Below, one piece after another: positions 15,410 to 27,400 of a stretch of 64,000 nt of DNA. Position numbers and translations under genes: made by a program. This stretch comes from Bacillus renqingensis. GTDB lineage: Bacteria > Bacillota > Bacilli > Bacillales > Cytobacillaceae. The stretch's first letter is position 1; each line of letters opens with the position of its first letter. Below the pieces are notes generated by a model. That model was not told where the DNA came from. It saw nothing but the letters and a program-made list of their open reading frames with translations, and made no database searches. The stretch covers positions 62,001-126,000 of the forward strand of contig NZ_JADDIU010000004.1 of assembly GCF_016464375.1 (NCBI RefSeq), read 5' to 3'.

Positions 15410-15514
15410 CTCTTATCAAGAGAGGTGGAGGGATGTGCCCGATGAAGCCCGGCAACCGTCAAGTTATTGAAATGGTGCCAATTCACACAAAGCATGTGCT
15501 TTGAAAGATGGGAG
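15410..15514 (+). ncRNA. SAM-I (S-box) riboswitch upstream of metNIQ
   Basis: Second S-box aptamer, with GAGGTGGAGGGATGTGCCC, GATGAAGCCCGGCAACC and GCTTTGAAAGATGGGAG. P1 pairs CTCTTATC (15410-15417) with GATGGGAG (15507-15514). It controls the methionine importer downstream. Confidence 0.96.
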
Positions 15515-15560
15515 AAAGGTTAGATTTATCGTGCCTTTCTGCCTATGCAGAAAGGCATTT
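15513..15560 (+). terminator. S-box terminator/antiterminator switch of metNIQ
   Basis: Terminator stem TGCCTTTCT (15532-15540) and AGAAAGGCA (15549-15557) is followed by TTT. AGAAAGG at the end of P1 (15513-15519) can pair with CCTTTCT (15534-15540) as the antiterminator. Confidence 0.88.
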
Positions 15561-15609
15561 CTTATAGATTAAGAGAAAGAATCTTATTAGCTGAGAAGTA
15601 GGTGATTCG

Positions 15610-16635
15610 ATGATTTCTATTAAAAATGTCCGAAAGGTTTTTCCTTCAAAGCAGGGGCAGCTAACAGCTGTTGATGATGTAACTCTGGAAATAAAAGAAG
15701 GAGAAATTTTCGGTGTCATTGGATATAGTGGTGCTGGCAAAAGTACGTTAATCAGGATGTTAAATGGGCTTGAGCTGCCGACTAAGGGAACGGTAACGGT
15801 TGCGAGCCGGGAAATTTCCAAGATCAAGGGAAGTGAACTCCGCAAAGCACGCCAGGAAATTAGTATGATTTTTCAACATTTCAACCTGTTATGGTCAAGG
15901 TCGGTTAGCGAAAACATCGCCTTCCCACTAGAGATTGCCGGCGTGAAAGGACCGCAAAGAAAAAAACGCGTCGCTGAATTGATTAAATTGGTCGGTCTGG
16001 AAGGAAAGGAAAATGCCTATCCTTCACAGCTAAGCGGCGGCCAAAAGCAGCGGGTTGGGATTGCCAGGGCGCTGGCCAATAATCCTAAAGTGTTACTTTG
16101 TGATGAAGCGACTTCCGCCCTCGACCCGCAGACAACCGATTCGATTCTGGATTTATTAGTGGATATTAATCAGCGTCTTGGCCTGACCATTGTCTTGATT
16201 ACCCATGAGATGCATGTCATTCGAAAGATTTGCCACCGGGTGGCAGTCATGGAAAGTGGGAAAGTCGTGGAAATTGGTTCAGTATTGGATGTGTTTAGAA
16301 ACCCACAACAGCCAATCACCAAACGTTTTGTCCAACAGGTAACCGAACCTGAGGATACAAAAGAAACAGCTGAGCATTTGCTTGAACAGTATGATTCCGG
16401 GCAAATTGTGCAATTAACGTTTATTGGAGATTCTGCAGAACAGCCAGTGATTACCAATTTAATTCGCCATTCAAATGTCAACGTCAATATTTTGCAGGGG
16501 AAAATTTCTCAAACACAAAGCGGCTCCTATGGAACGCTATTCATTCATATCGATGGTGACGATCAAGAAGTGGACAAAGCGGTTGACTTTATTCGTTCAC
16601 AGCAGGTAGGAGTCGAGGTGGTTTCTCATGGATAA
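15610..16635 (+). CDS. metN: Methionine ABC transporter ATP-binding protein MetN
   Basis: ABC ATPase of 341 aa that powers methionine import. Walker A is GYSGAGKST, the Q-loop lies in SMIFQHFNLL, the signature is LSGGQKQR, and Walker B is VLLCDEATSALDP. The C-terminal 80 residues form the NIL domain that binds methionine and gives feedback inhibition in MetN proteins. Its stop overlaps the metI start by 8 bp. Expression is governed by the S-box leader. Confidence 0.96.
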   Translation: MISIKNVRKVFPSKQGQLTAVDDVTLEIKEGEIFGVIGYSGAGKSTLIRMLNGLELPTKGTVTVASREISKIKGSELRKARQEISMIFQHFNLLWSRSVSENIAFPLEIAGVKGPQRKKRVAELIKLVGLEGKENAYPSQLSGGQKQRVGIARALANNPKVLLCDEATSALDPQTTDSILDLLVDINQRLGLTIVLITHEMHVIRKICHRVAVMESGKVVEIGSVLDVFRNPQQPITKRFVQQVTEPEDTKETAEHLLEQYDSGQIVQLTFIGDSAEQPVITNLIRHSNVNVNILQGKISQTQSGSYGTLFIHIDGDDQEVDKAVDFIRSQQVGVEVVSHG

Positions 16636-17293
16636 GTATTTTCCAAATGTCGATTGGCTCATGATGTGGGATGCCACGAAACAAACCCTGTATATGACTG
16701 GAATTTCTGTGCTGGTAACATTTATTTTGGGAATCCTTCTTGGTATGCTGCTTTTTCTTACAGCAAAGGGGAATATGTGGGAAAATAAACCGATTAATAC
16801 GGTTATCGCTGCGATCGTCAATATTTTTCGCTCGATTCCATTTATTATTTTAATTGTTTTATTGATTCCGTTTACGACCTTTTTGCTCGGGACAATGATT
16901 GGGGAAGCGGCCGCATTGCCGGCACTTATTGTTGGAGCGGCTCCATTTTATGCAAGAATGGTGGAGATCGGATTAAGGGAAATCGATAAAGGTGTCATCG
17001 AAGCAGCCAAATCGATGGGTGCAACAACTTGGACGATCATTTGGAAGGTGCTCTTGCCGGAATCGCTGCCGGCTCTGATTTCAGGGATTACAGTAACAGC
17101 GATTGCCCTCGTTGGTTATACGGCAATGGCCGGGGCAATTGGCGCCGGCGGCTTGGGAAACCTTGCCTATAATTATGGCTATCAACGGAATCAAAATGAT
17201 GTGACCGTAGCAGCAACTGTTATTATTCTTATCATTGTATTTGTCATTCAGTTTATTGGTGATTTGATTACTTCAAAAATAGATAAACGATGA
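16628..17293 (+). CDS. metI: Methionine ABC transporter permease MetI
   Basis: Membrane permease of 221 aa with five hydrophobic segments and the EAA loop in AAKSMGATTWTIIWKVLLPES (middle of the protein). It overlaps metN, so translation is coupled. The metQ binding-protein gene follows after 265 bp, most of it taken up by a dispersed repeat that begins directly after the metI stop codon. Confidence 0.95.
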   Translation: MDKYFPNVDWLMMWDATKQTLYMTGISVLVTFILGILLGMLLFLTAKGNMWENKPINTVIAAIVNIFRSIPFIILIVLLIPFTTFLLGTMIGEAAALPALIVGAAPFYARMVEIGLREIDKGVIEAAKSMGATTWTIIWKVLLPESLPALISGITVTAIALVGYTAMAGAIGAGGLGNLAYNYGYQRNQNDVTVAATVIILIIVFVIQFIGDLITSKIDKR

Positions 17294-17505
17294 GAAAAGC
17301 GCAGGCGCCCTGGTCAGCGGCGTATGGCCTCCTCGAAAAAGCTATCGCTTTTCCTTCGTGCGATGCTGATGCTGTCGAAGCCTTCCTTATGGGGCGCTCC
17401 AACTGAGATAAAGGAAACACGGTGAGCGCAAGCGAACCGATGTTGACTTATCGTAGGGCGGAGCGCGAAGGACACTAGCCGCTAGGGCGCTGGAGCTAGA
17501 CATTT
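17294..17505 (+). repeat. Dispersed structured repeat, copy B, inside the metNIQ operon
   Basis: It begins immediately after the metI TGA with GAAAAGCGCAGGCGCC and ends in GGCGCTGGAGCTAGACA. It is the reverse complement of most of the copy at 2778-3046 (for example GCGGCGTATGGCCTCCTCG and CGAACCGATGTTGACTTATC). It separates metI from metQ but carries no obvious terminator, so metQ can still be co-transcribed. Confidence 0.85.
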
Positions 17506-17558
17506 CTCAAAGTCGAATGATATAAATTCTGATATTATAAAAAAGGAGAAACGTTAAA

Positions 17559-18416
17559 ATGAAAAAATTGCTGGGTATACTTTTAGGATTTACACTTGTG
17601 CTGGCATTAGCCGCCTGTGGAACCTCGGGACAGAAATCTAAAGAAAAATCGGAAGGGGCCAGCGGGGATAATGCCAAAACGACGAAATTAGTTGTCGGAG
17701 CATCTCCTGTTCCACATGCCGAGATCTTAGAAAAAACAAAACCGATTTTAAAGAAAAAAGGCATTGATTTAGAAATTAAAACATTTACTGATTATGTTTT
17801 ACCAAACAAGGCCCTTGCTTCTAAAGAATTGGATGCAAATTACTTTCAACACGTTCCTTATTTAAATGGGCAAATCAAGGAATTTGGTTATGACTTTGTT
17901 AGCGCCGGCGGAATCCATATTGAACCAATTGGGATTTATTCGAAGAAGTATAAGAAACTAAGTGAACTTCCAAAAGGGGCACACCTGATCATGAGCAACT
18001 CGGTTGCCGACCATGGCCGTCTCTTATCACTGCTTGAAAAAGAAGGGTTAATCAAATTAAAGGATGGTATCGATAAAACAAAAGCAGAAATTAAAGATGT
18101 TGTCGACAATCCCAAGAAGCTTAAATTTGATGCGAACTATGAACCAAAGCTTCTGCCGCAAATCTTTAATAATGGCGAAGGCGATGCTGTGTTAATTAAC
18201 TCAAACTATGCAATGGACGCCGGTCTAAACCCGGTAAAAGATTCGATTGCCATCGAAGATAAAGAGTCACCATATGTGAATATTATTGCCGTTCGTAAAG
18301 GGGACGAAAACAAACCTGCCATCAAAGCGCTTGTTGAAGCCCTTCAATCAAAAGAGATTCAAGACTTCATTCTTGAAAAATACAAAGGTGCAGTTGTCCC
18401 TGCCCCAACAAAATAA
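17559..18416 (+). CDS. metQ: Methionine-binding lipoprotein MetQ
   Basis: Substrate-binding lipoprotein of 285 aa of the NlpA family. The signal peptide ends in the lipobox LALAACG with Cys20. The mature domain has the family features VVGASPVPHAEIL near residue 47 and DANYFQHVPYLN. It captures methionine outside the membrane for MetN/MetI. An AAAGGAG site lies about 9 bp before the ATG. A terminator follows. Confidence 0.95.
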   Translation: MKKLLGILLGFTLVLALAACGTSGQKSKEKSEGASGDNAKTTKLVVGASPVPHAEILEKTKPILKKKGIDLEIKTFTDYVLPNKALASKELDANYFQHVPYLNGQIKEFGYDFVSAGGIHIEPIGIYSKKYKKLSELPKGAHLIMSNSVADHGRLLSLLEKEGLIKLKDGIDKTKAEIKDVVDNPKKLKFDANYEPKLLPQIFNNGEGDAVLINSNYAMDAGLNPVKDSIAIEDKESPYVNIIAVRKGDENKPAIKALVEALQSKEIQDFILEKYKGAVVPAPTK

Positions 18417-18794
18417 GCGTCATAGAAATAGGAAGCAAGTGGTCTCCACTGGCTTCCTTATTTTTATACATGTTAATGACATTATGTGGTGAAAATAGAT
18501 CTTGTATACTTATGGTAAAGAAGCAGAAAAAAGAGTATGATTTTAAACGGGTGATTTATACATATTTTTTTGCCATACTGACCGGCATCCCCGCTTCACT
18601 CACAATATTTGCAAGGTTAATTCTCAATAGTTTCGACTTAGTGAAAATACACTTTAGTTATTACTGCATAAGAGTTGCTAATACATTTCAAATGTTATAA
18701 GATTGTAATGAGAATAAAATGAGAATCAAGTTAAAATAAAGGGTACAGATTGTCATGATCTGTAAGATACAAACTATTTTTTGGAGGTATGAAC
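18417..18794. other. Intergenic region between metQ and sufC
   Basis: The region contains the metQ terminator, an AT-rich stretch with an unconvincing open frame (no ribosome site), and the suf leader. Near the suf gene, TTGCTA (18675-18680) and TATAAG (18696-18701) could be a weak promoter with a short spacer. Two copies of TGAGAAT (18709-18715, 18720-18726) spaced by 11 bp may be an operator half-site pair. No further gene is supported. Confidence 0.4.
18431..18462 (+). terminator. Terminator of metNIQ
   Basis: GGAAGCAAGTGG and CCACTGGCTTCC form a 12-bp stem with one mismatch, followed by a T-rich run. Confidence 0.85.
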
Positions 18795-19580
18795 ATGGCT
18801 GGATCAACTTTAACAATTAAGGACCTTCATGTTGCAATTGATGGGAAAGAAATTCTAAAAGGTGTGAACCTTGAAATAAAGGGCGGAGAAATTCATGCCA
18901 TCATGGGTCCAAACGGAACTGGTAAATCGACTTTATCTTCTGCGATTATGGGCCATCCAAAATATGAAGTGACAAGCGGCAGCATTACTTTAGACGGCCA
19001 AGATGTATTAGAAATGGAAGTTGATGAGCGGGCGCGTGCCGGTTTGTTTTTAGCAATGCAATACCCTAGTGAAATCAATGGTGTGACAAATGCGGACTTT
19101 CTCCGTTCGGCCATCAATGCCCGTCGCGGTGAGGGAAATGAAGTTTCCTTGATGAAATTTATCCGCCAAATGGATAAGCAAATGGAATATCTTGAAATGG
19201 ATTTAGATATGGCACAACGGTATTTAAATGAAGGCTTTTCCGGCGGTGAGAAGAAACGCAATGAAATTCTTCAATTAATGATGCTTGAGCCGAAAATTGC
19301 CATCCTTGATGAAATTGACTCTGGTCTTGATATTGATGCCTTAAAGGTTGTTTCAAAAGGGGTCAATCAAATGCGCAATGAAGATTTCGGCTGCTTAATT
19401 ATCACACACTATCAACGTCTGTTGAATTATATTACTCCTGACTATGTGCATGTCATGATGCAAGGCCGTATTGTTAAAAACGGCGGTCCTGAGCTTGCAC
19501 AGCGCTTAGAAGCGGAAGGTTATGACTGGATTAAGCAAGAGCTTGGCATTGAAGAGGAAACAGTTGAGCAAGAAGCATAA
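18795..19580 (+). CDS. sufC: Fe-S cluster assembly ATPase SufC
   Basis: ABC-type ATPase of 261 aa that works with SufB and SufD in the scaffold complex. Walker A is GPNGTGKST, the signature is FSGGEKKRNE (the SufC variant), and Walker B is IAILDEIDSGLDIDALK. The ATG at 18795 is preferred because GGAGGT lies 6 bp upstream; the in-frame ATG at 18789 directly abuts it. First gene of sufC-sufD-sufS-sufU-sufB. Confidence 0.97.
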   Translation: MAGSTLTIKDLHVAIDGKEILKGVNLEIKGGEIHAIMGPNGTGKSTLSSAIMGHPKYEVTSGSITLDGQDVLEMEVDERARAGLFLAMQYPSEINGVTNADFLRSAINARRGEGNEVSLMKFIRQMDKQMEYLEMDLDMAQRYLNEGFSGGEKKRNEILQLMMLEPKIAILDEIDSGLDIDALKVVSKGVNQMRNEDFGCLIITHYQRLLNYITPDYVHVMMQGRIVKNGGPELAQRLEAEGYDWIKQELGIEEETVEQEA

Positions 19581-19598
19581 GTGTAGGTTAGGAGGATT

Positions 19599-22565
<2,967 letters not shown>

Positions 22566-22567
22566 TA

Positions 22568-22615
22568 AAATGATCAGGACAGGAACCATTTTTGCGGTTT
22601 CCTGCCTAATCATTT
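22568..22615 (+). other. Hairpin between sufU and sufB
   Basis: AAATGATCAGGACAGGAACC pairs with GGTTTCCTGCCTAATCATTT almost end to end, an 18-20 bp stem with an 8-nt loop. No T-run follows, so it is less likely to terminate fully. It could act as an attenuator, RNA-processing site or stability element inside the suf operon. Confidence 0.7.
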
Positions 22616-22634
22616 ATAAAGGAGGAGTACGACG

Positions 22635-24032
22635 ATGGCGAAAAAAATGCCTGAAATCGGTGATTATAAATACGGTTTTGCCGATAAAGACGTGTCCATC
22701 TTCCGGTCAAAACGTGGTCTGACACGTGAGATTGTTGAAGAAATTTCCAAGATGAAGGGTGAACCACAGTGGATGCTCGATTTCCGCTTAAAATCACTTG
22801 ATATCTTCTACAGCAAGCCAATGCCGCAATGGGGTGGCGATTTAAGTACGTTAAACTTTGATGAGATTACGTATTATGTCAAGCCATCCGAGAAATCTGA
22901 GAAATCATGGGATGAAGTACCGGAAGAAATTAAAGCAACCTTCGATAAACTGGGGATTCCGGAAGCCGAACAAAAGTATCTTGCCGGGGTTTCTGCTCAA
23001 TATGAATCTGAGGTTGTTTACCATAATATGAAGGAGGACCTTGAAGAATTAGGAATTGTCTTTAAGGATACTGATTCTGCATTACGAGAAAATGAAGATA
23101 TTTTCCGTGAGCACTGGGCAAAGGTCATCCCGCCTACGGATAATAAGTTTGCAGCGCTGAACTCGGCTGTTTGGTCTGGCGGCTCGTTCATTTATGTACC
23201 ACCGGGTGTGAAGGTAGATACACCGTTACAGGCCTATTTCCGGATTAACTCGGAAAATATGGGACAATTCGAAAGAACCTTGATTATCGTGGATGAAGGG
23301 GCAAGCGTGCACTACGTAGAAGGCTGTACCGCACCGGTCTATACGACAAACTCCCTACACAGTGCCGTTGTTGAAATCATCGTTAAAAAAGGCGGCTACT
23401 GCCGTTATACAACGATTCAAAACTGGGCCAATAACGTTTATAACCTTGTAACGAAGCGGACGGTCTGTGAAGAGAATGCCACGATGGAATGGGTTGACGG
23501 TAACATCGGTTCTAAATTAACGATGAAATATCCGGCTGTTATTTTGAAGGGTGAAGGCGCCCGCGGCATGACGCTATCGATTGCGATTGCCGGCAAAGGT
23601 CAAGTTCAAGATACCGGTTCGAAGATGATTCACTTAGCACCGAATACCTCTTCAACCATTGTATCGAAGTCGATTTCGAAGCATGGCGGAAAAACAAACT
23701 ATCGCGGTTTGGTCCATTTTGGCCGCAAAGCTGACGGCGCCCGTGCGAATATCGAGTGCGATACGTTGATTATGGATAATTTGTCAACATCTGATACGAT
23801 TCCATACAATGAAGTATTAAATAGTAATATTTCACTTGAGCATGAAGCCAAGGTTTCTAAAGTTTCCGAAGAGCAGCTCTTCTACTTGATGAGCCGCGGC
23901 ATCTCTGAGCAGGAAGCAACGGAAATGATCGTAATGGGCTTCATCGAGCCATTTACAAAAGAACTGCCAATGGAATACGCCGTTGAAATGAACAGGTTGA
24001 TCAAGTTCGAGATGGAAGGTTCTATTGGTTAA
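22635..24032 (+). CDS. sufB: Fe-S cluster assembly protein SufB
   Basis: Central scaffold of the SufBCD complex, 465 aa, on which the nascent cluster forms. SufB signatures include the N-terminal [19 protein letters not shown] region and the C-terminal [20 protein letters not shown] and [20 protein letters not shown] segments, with a conserved Cys and Glu in the core. GGAGG precedes the ATG by 9 bp. It ends the suf operon before a strong terminator. Confidence 0.97.
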   Translation: MAKKMPEIGDYKYGFADKDVSIFRSKRGLTREIVEEISKMKGEPQWMLDFRLKSLDIFYSKPMPQWGGDLSTLNFDEITYYVKPSEKSEKSWDEVPEEIKATFDKLGIPEAEQKYLAGVSAQYESEVVYHNMKEDLEELGIVFKDTDSALRENEDIFREHWAKVIPPTDNKFAALNSAVWSGGSFIYVPPGVKVDTPLQAYFRINSENMGQFERTLIIVDEGASVHYVEGCTAPVYTTNSLHSAVVEIIVKKGGYCRYTTIQNWANNVYNLVTKRTVCEENATMEWVDGNIGSKLTMKYPAVILKGEGARGMTLSIAIAGKGQVQDTGSKMIHLAPNTSSTIVSKSISKHGGKTNYRGLVHFGRKADGARANIECDTLIMDNLSTSDTIPYNEVLNSNISLEHEAKVSKVSEEQLFYLMSRGISEQEATEMIVMGFIEPFTKELPMEYAVEMNRLIKFEMEGSIG

Positions 24033-24045
24033 AATTTTTGAAAAA

Positions 24046-24079
24046 AACCCGCCTGTTGACATTCAGCAGACGGGTTTTT
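24046..24079 (+). terminator. Terminator of the suf operon
   Basis: AACCCGCCTG and CAGcagaCGGGTT form an interrupted stem flanked by A-rich and T-rich runs. Confidence 0.85.
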
Positions 24080-24088
24080 ATCGTAAAT

Positions 24089-24195
24089 CAATTGTCGGAT
24101 AACGTGTTACAATTGTCGTATAGCACTTCAACTGTCGGATAACACTTTTCAATTATCACATAGCACCTTTCAATTGTCGTTCACTCTTTTTCTGC
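24089..24195. repeat. Degenerate tandem repeat with a unit of about 21 bp
   Basis: Five units begin CAATTGTCGGATAAC, CAATTGTCGTATAGC, CAACTGTCGGATAAC, CAATTATCACATAGC and CAATTGTCGTTCAC at 24089, 24110, 24129, 24150 and 24171. The period is 21, 19, 21 and 21 bp. It lies between the suf terminator and yunF. Confidence 0.8.
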
Positions 24196-24256
24196 GTAAA
24201 AAACTCCTGTTTTTAAAAACGGTTATGCTATTATTAGATAATGGAGGTGAGCTTTC

Positions 24257-25102
24257 TTGATTTATATTGGAGTAACCGGCTGGAGCGATCATGAAAGCTT
24301 ATATCCGAACCTTACTTCATCGCGGGATAAGCTAACAGCATATGCCGGCCACTTCCCTATCGTTGAAGTCGATACCGCTTTTTACGCGGTCCAGCCAAAA
24401 CGGAATGCCTTGAAATGGGTTAAGGAAACGCCCGAAGGCTTTCAGTTTATTGTTAAAGCCTATCAAGGGATGACAGGTCATCAGCGCGGAGAAATTCCGT
24501 TTGCATCGAAGCAAGAGATGTTCCAGGCCTTTAAAGACTCTCTCGAACCATACTTAGAAAAAAATAAGTTAGCAATGGTCTTATTTCAATTCCCGCCCTG
24601 GTTTGATTTACGCAGGGAAAATGTCAATTACTTAAGATGGTGCAAGAAGGAAATGAACGATATTCCATGTGCACTTGAATTCCGGCACCAATCCTGGTTT
24701 ACCCCATACTATCGGCAGCAAACATTAAGGTTTATGAAAGCTGAAAACTGGATACATAGTATTTGTGATGAGCCTCAATCAGGAGAGGGATCTATTCCGA
24801 CCATTTTGCAAACGACAAATCCCGATAAGGTATTAGTAAGATTTCATGGGCGGAACGTTCACGGCTGGCAGAAGCGAGATACAAAGAATTGGCGGGAAGT
24901 CCGCTATCTATATCGCTATAACCAACAAGAACTGCAAGAATGGGCCGCACGGATTCGAACTTTAGCAGAAACGAGCAAAGATGTATATCTTCTGTTTAAC
25001 AATAATTCAGGCGGCGACGCAGCAGATAATGCAAAACAGATGATGCAGCTGTTACATATAGAATATAAAGGACTTGCGCCGAGGCAGCTTGATTTATTTT
25101 AA
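24257..25102 (+). CDS. yunF: DUF72 family protein YunF
   Basis: DUF72 (YecE-like) TIM-barrel protein of 281 aa; the family is of unknown biochemical function. Visible features are IYIGVTGWSDHE at the N-terminus, VEVDTAFYAV, the CALEFRHQSWF segment and the C-terminal VYLLFNNNSGGDAADNA. The start is a TTG with GGAGGTGA 6 bp upstream. It leads the yunF-yunE-yunD-yunC-yunB run in an order conserved with B. subtilis. Confidence 0.88.
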   Translation: MIYIGVTGWSDHESLYPNLTSSRDKLTAYAGHFPIVEVDTAFYAVQPKRNALKWVKETPEGFQFIVKAYQGMTGHQRGEIPFASKQEMFQAFKDSLEPYLEKNKLAMVLFQFPPWFDLRRENVNYLRWCKKEMNDIPCALEFRHQSWFTPYYRQQTLRFMKAENWIHSICDEPQSGEGSIPTILQTTNPDKVLVRFHGRNVHGWQKRDTKNWREVRYLYRYNQQELQEWAARIRTLAETSKDVYLLFNNNSGGDAADNAKQMMQLLHIEYKGLAPRQLDLF

Positions 25103-25150
25103 AATTGCAGCAAGCGCCCTGGAATTTAAGACTCTAGAAGGTGAAAAAAC

Positions 25151-25972
25151 ATGGAATGGATTGTATTGGTTTTAGTAGGGATTGTAGCGAGTTCACTGGG
25201 TTCGCTGATCGGTATGGGGGGAGGAATCATTGTCGTTCCGGCTTTGCTGTATTTATCGACACTTGCGACCTTCAGCCACTTGACTCCCCAGGTTGTCGTA
25301 GGAACCTCGCTGTTCACGATGATTTTCACCGGGCTTTCATCCACAATAGCCTACATGAAATATAAAACCGTTGATTATAAAAGCGGACTTATTTTTCTTA
25401 TCGGAAGCGGTCCGGGGAGTATACTTGGCGCCTGGGTGACGGAAAAATTAGATTTACACTCTTTTAATATTTATTTTGGTTTGTTTATTCTATTTGTCTC
25501 AATTGTGATGGTCGTAAAGGATAAACTAAAGCCGCTTCCTTTTAATAAAGAAAAAGGGATTATCCGCAGCTTTACCGATAATCGTGGGGAGAACTTCGAG
25601 TACGGTTTTAGCCCGGTCATGGCCATCGTCATTTCCTTTATTGTCGGTTTTCTATCAGGAATTTTTGGCATTGGCGGCGGGTCTTTAATGGTTCCGACCA
25701 TGATTTTATTATTTTTCTTCCCACCGCATGTGGCAACAGCAACATCCATGTTTATGATCCTGCCAACCTCTATTCTTAGCTCCATTACCCATATTGCCTT
25801 GGGAAATGTCAATTGGCTTTATGCCTTGGCATTAGTGCCTGGTGCCTGGATTGGGGCCAAAGTTGGCGTTTATTTAAATTCGAAGCTTAAAAGTAAAACG
25901 ATTGTTTTGCTTATCAGAACGATTCTTGTTATTGTGGGTGTACGACTCATCTATCAAGGAATCACAGGGTAG
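25151..25972 (+). CDS. yunE: TauE/SafE family sulfite exporter-like membrane protein YunE
   Basis: Polytopic membrane protein of 273 aa with about eight hydrophobic segments in two halves. Each half starts with a glycine-rich motif typical of the TauE/SafE family: SLGSLIGMGGGIIVVPALL near residue 15 and FLSGIFGIGGGSLMVPTM near residue 175. Family members are proposed to export sulfite or sulfonates; the substrate here is unknown. Its stop lies 8 bp before the yunD ATG. Confidence 0.87.
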   Translation: MEWIVLVLVGIVASSLGSLIGMGGGIIVVPALLYLSTLATFSHLTPQVVVGTSLFTMIFTGLSSTIAYMKYKTVDYKSGLIFLIGSGPGSILGAWVTEKLDLHSFNIYFGLFILFVSIVMVVKDKLKPLPFNKEKGIIRSFTDNRGENFEYGFSPVMAIVISFIVGFLSGIFGIGGGSLMVPTMILLFFFPPHVATATSMFMILPTSILSSITHIALGNVNWLYALALVPGAWIGAKVGVYLNSKLKSKTIVLLIRTILVIVGVRLIYQGITG

Positions 25973-25979
25973 TGTGACT

Positions 25980-27332
25980 ATGGAAAAAATACATTTATTT
26001 CATACAAATGATGTTCACAGCCATTTAGAACATTGGCCGAGAATACAGCAATTTTTACAGCAGGAAAAACAGCTCTATCAAGAAGCGGGGGAAGAAGTAT
26101 TCCTTTTTGATATCGGCGATTTTATTGACCGCTGGCATCCGCTAACCGATGCCACAAGGGGAGCAGGAAATATCAAGTTATTAAATGAGAGCCAATATAC
26201 GGCAGTTACGATTGGTAATAATGAGGGAGTGAATCTCCCACATGATGACTTGAATCATTTGTATGATGAAGCTCATTTTGATGTACTGCTGGCGAATCTT
26301 TATCAAAAAAATGGTAAATTTCCGGACTGGGTTCAGCCGTATCGAATTTATCAGACAAAAGCGGGAACGAAACTCGGTGTGATTGGGTTAACAGCAAACT
26401 TTTCGAATCTTTATGAATTGCTCGGCTGGAAATGTACGGACCCTTTTTCGGAATTGAAAAAGTGGATGAAACAGCTGAAGGAGCAATCAGATATTGTGAT
26501 CCTGCTCTCCCATCTTGGCCTGCGCGATGATGAACGAATGGCAGAGGAATTCCCGGAACTGGATGTCATTTTGGGTGCTCATACCCATCATGTGCTGGAA
26601 AAAGGAAAACGAATAAACGAGACACTGCTGGGAGCAGCAGGAAAGTTTGGTTATTATGTAGGTGAGATCACGTTGGAACTGGATCAACAAAAAACGATTA
26701 CAAACAAAAACGCGATCCTGTATGAAGTTGAGGGCCTGCCCGCTGTCGAAAATGAGACAGAGCTTATTGATTCGTTTCTTTACACTGGTAAAGAGCTGCT
26801 AGAAGGGAAAGTAACTACATTAGATCGAACACTTGAAAATAACCTCTTTCAGGAAACAGAACTATCACTTCTGTTATGTCAGGCACTAAGAGAATGGTGC
26901 CGGGCAGATTGCGCCATGATCAATGCAGGCCTCCTGTTAGGTCCATTATCAGGGACTGTAACGGAATACGATGTATTATCGATTTGTCCGCATCCCATTA
27001 ATCCATGTGTAGTCGAACTAACGGGAGAGGAATTAACAAAGGTGTTAAGGGAGTCAATGGATAAAACACTGCATCATCGGGAGATTAAAGGCCTTGGATT
27101 TAGAGGAACGATTCTGGGGATCTTCGTCTATGACCAAATCGAGTGCCATTCAGGGAGTATTTCCATCAATCACCAGGAGTTGCTGCCAAACAAGACCTAC
27201 ACGTTAGCCCTTCCAGATATGTTTACCTTTGGTCATTTTTTCAAAGATGTTTTGCCCTACAAGGAAAAGAAGTATTTTCTTCCGGAATTCCTGCGCGACA
27301 TTCTAAAGTGGAAGTTGCAGCAAAAAAACTAG
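25980..27332 (+). CDS. yunD: Bifunctional metallophosphatase/5'-nucleotidase YunD
   Basis: Protein of 450 aa with an N-terminal calcineurin-like metallophosphatase domain (LFHTNDVHSHLEHW, LFDIGDFID, TIGNNEG, LLSHLGLRD, ILGAHTHH) and a C-terminal 5'-nucleotidase domain (from about residue 290). No signal peptide is seen, so unlike secreted UshA-type enzymes it should act in the cytoplasm. The start is ATG 25980 or the GTG two codons earlier. The ribosome site is weak and the gene is probably coupled to yunE. Confidence 0.88.
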   Translation: MEKIHLFHTNDVHSHLEHWPRIQQFLQQEKQLYQEAGEEVFLFDIGDFIDRWHPLTDATRGAGNIKLLNESQYTAVTIGNNEGVNLPHDDLNHLYDEAHFDVLLANLYQKNGKFPDWVQPYRIYQTKAGTKLGVIGLTANFSNLYELLGWKCTDPFSELKKWMKQLKEQSDIVILLSHLGLRDDERMAEEFPELDVILGAHTHHVLEKGKRINETLLGAAGKFGYYVGEITLELDQQKTITNKNAILYEVEGLPAVENETELIDSFLYTGKELLEGKVTTLDRTLENNLFQETELSLLLCQALREWCRADCAMINAGLLLGPLSGTVTEYDVLSICPHPINPCVVELTGEELTKVLRESMDKTLHHREIKGLGFRGTILGIFVYDQIECHSGSISINHQELLPNKTYTLALPDMFTFGHFFKDVLPYKEKKYFLPEFLRDILKWKLQQKN

Positions 27333-27400
27333 TCCTTTGCCTAAGACACGCTTTACTGTTCCTTACATAATGTGTTAGTAGGGAAAGGAGTGTGGGACCT

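Noticed and set aside
18470-18700. 76-codon frame with a hydrophobic stretch between metQ and sufC
   Set aside because: It starts inside or next to the metQ terminator, lacks a ribosome site at any start, and shows no recognisable family; at most a decayed membrane-protein fragment.
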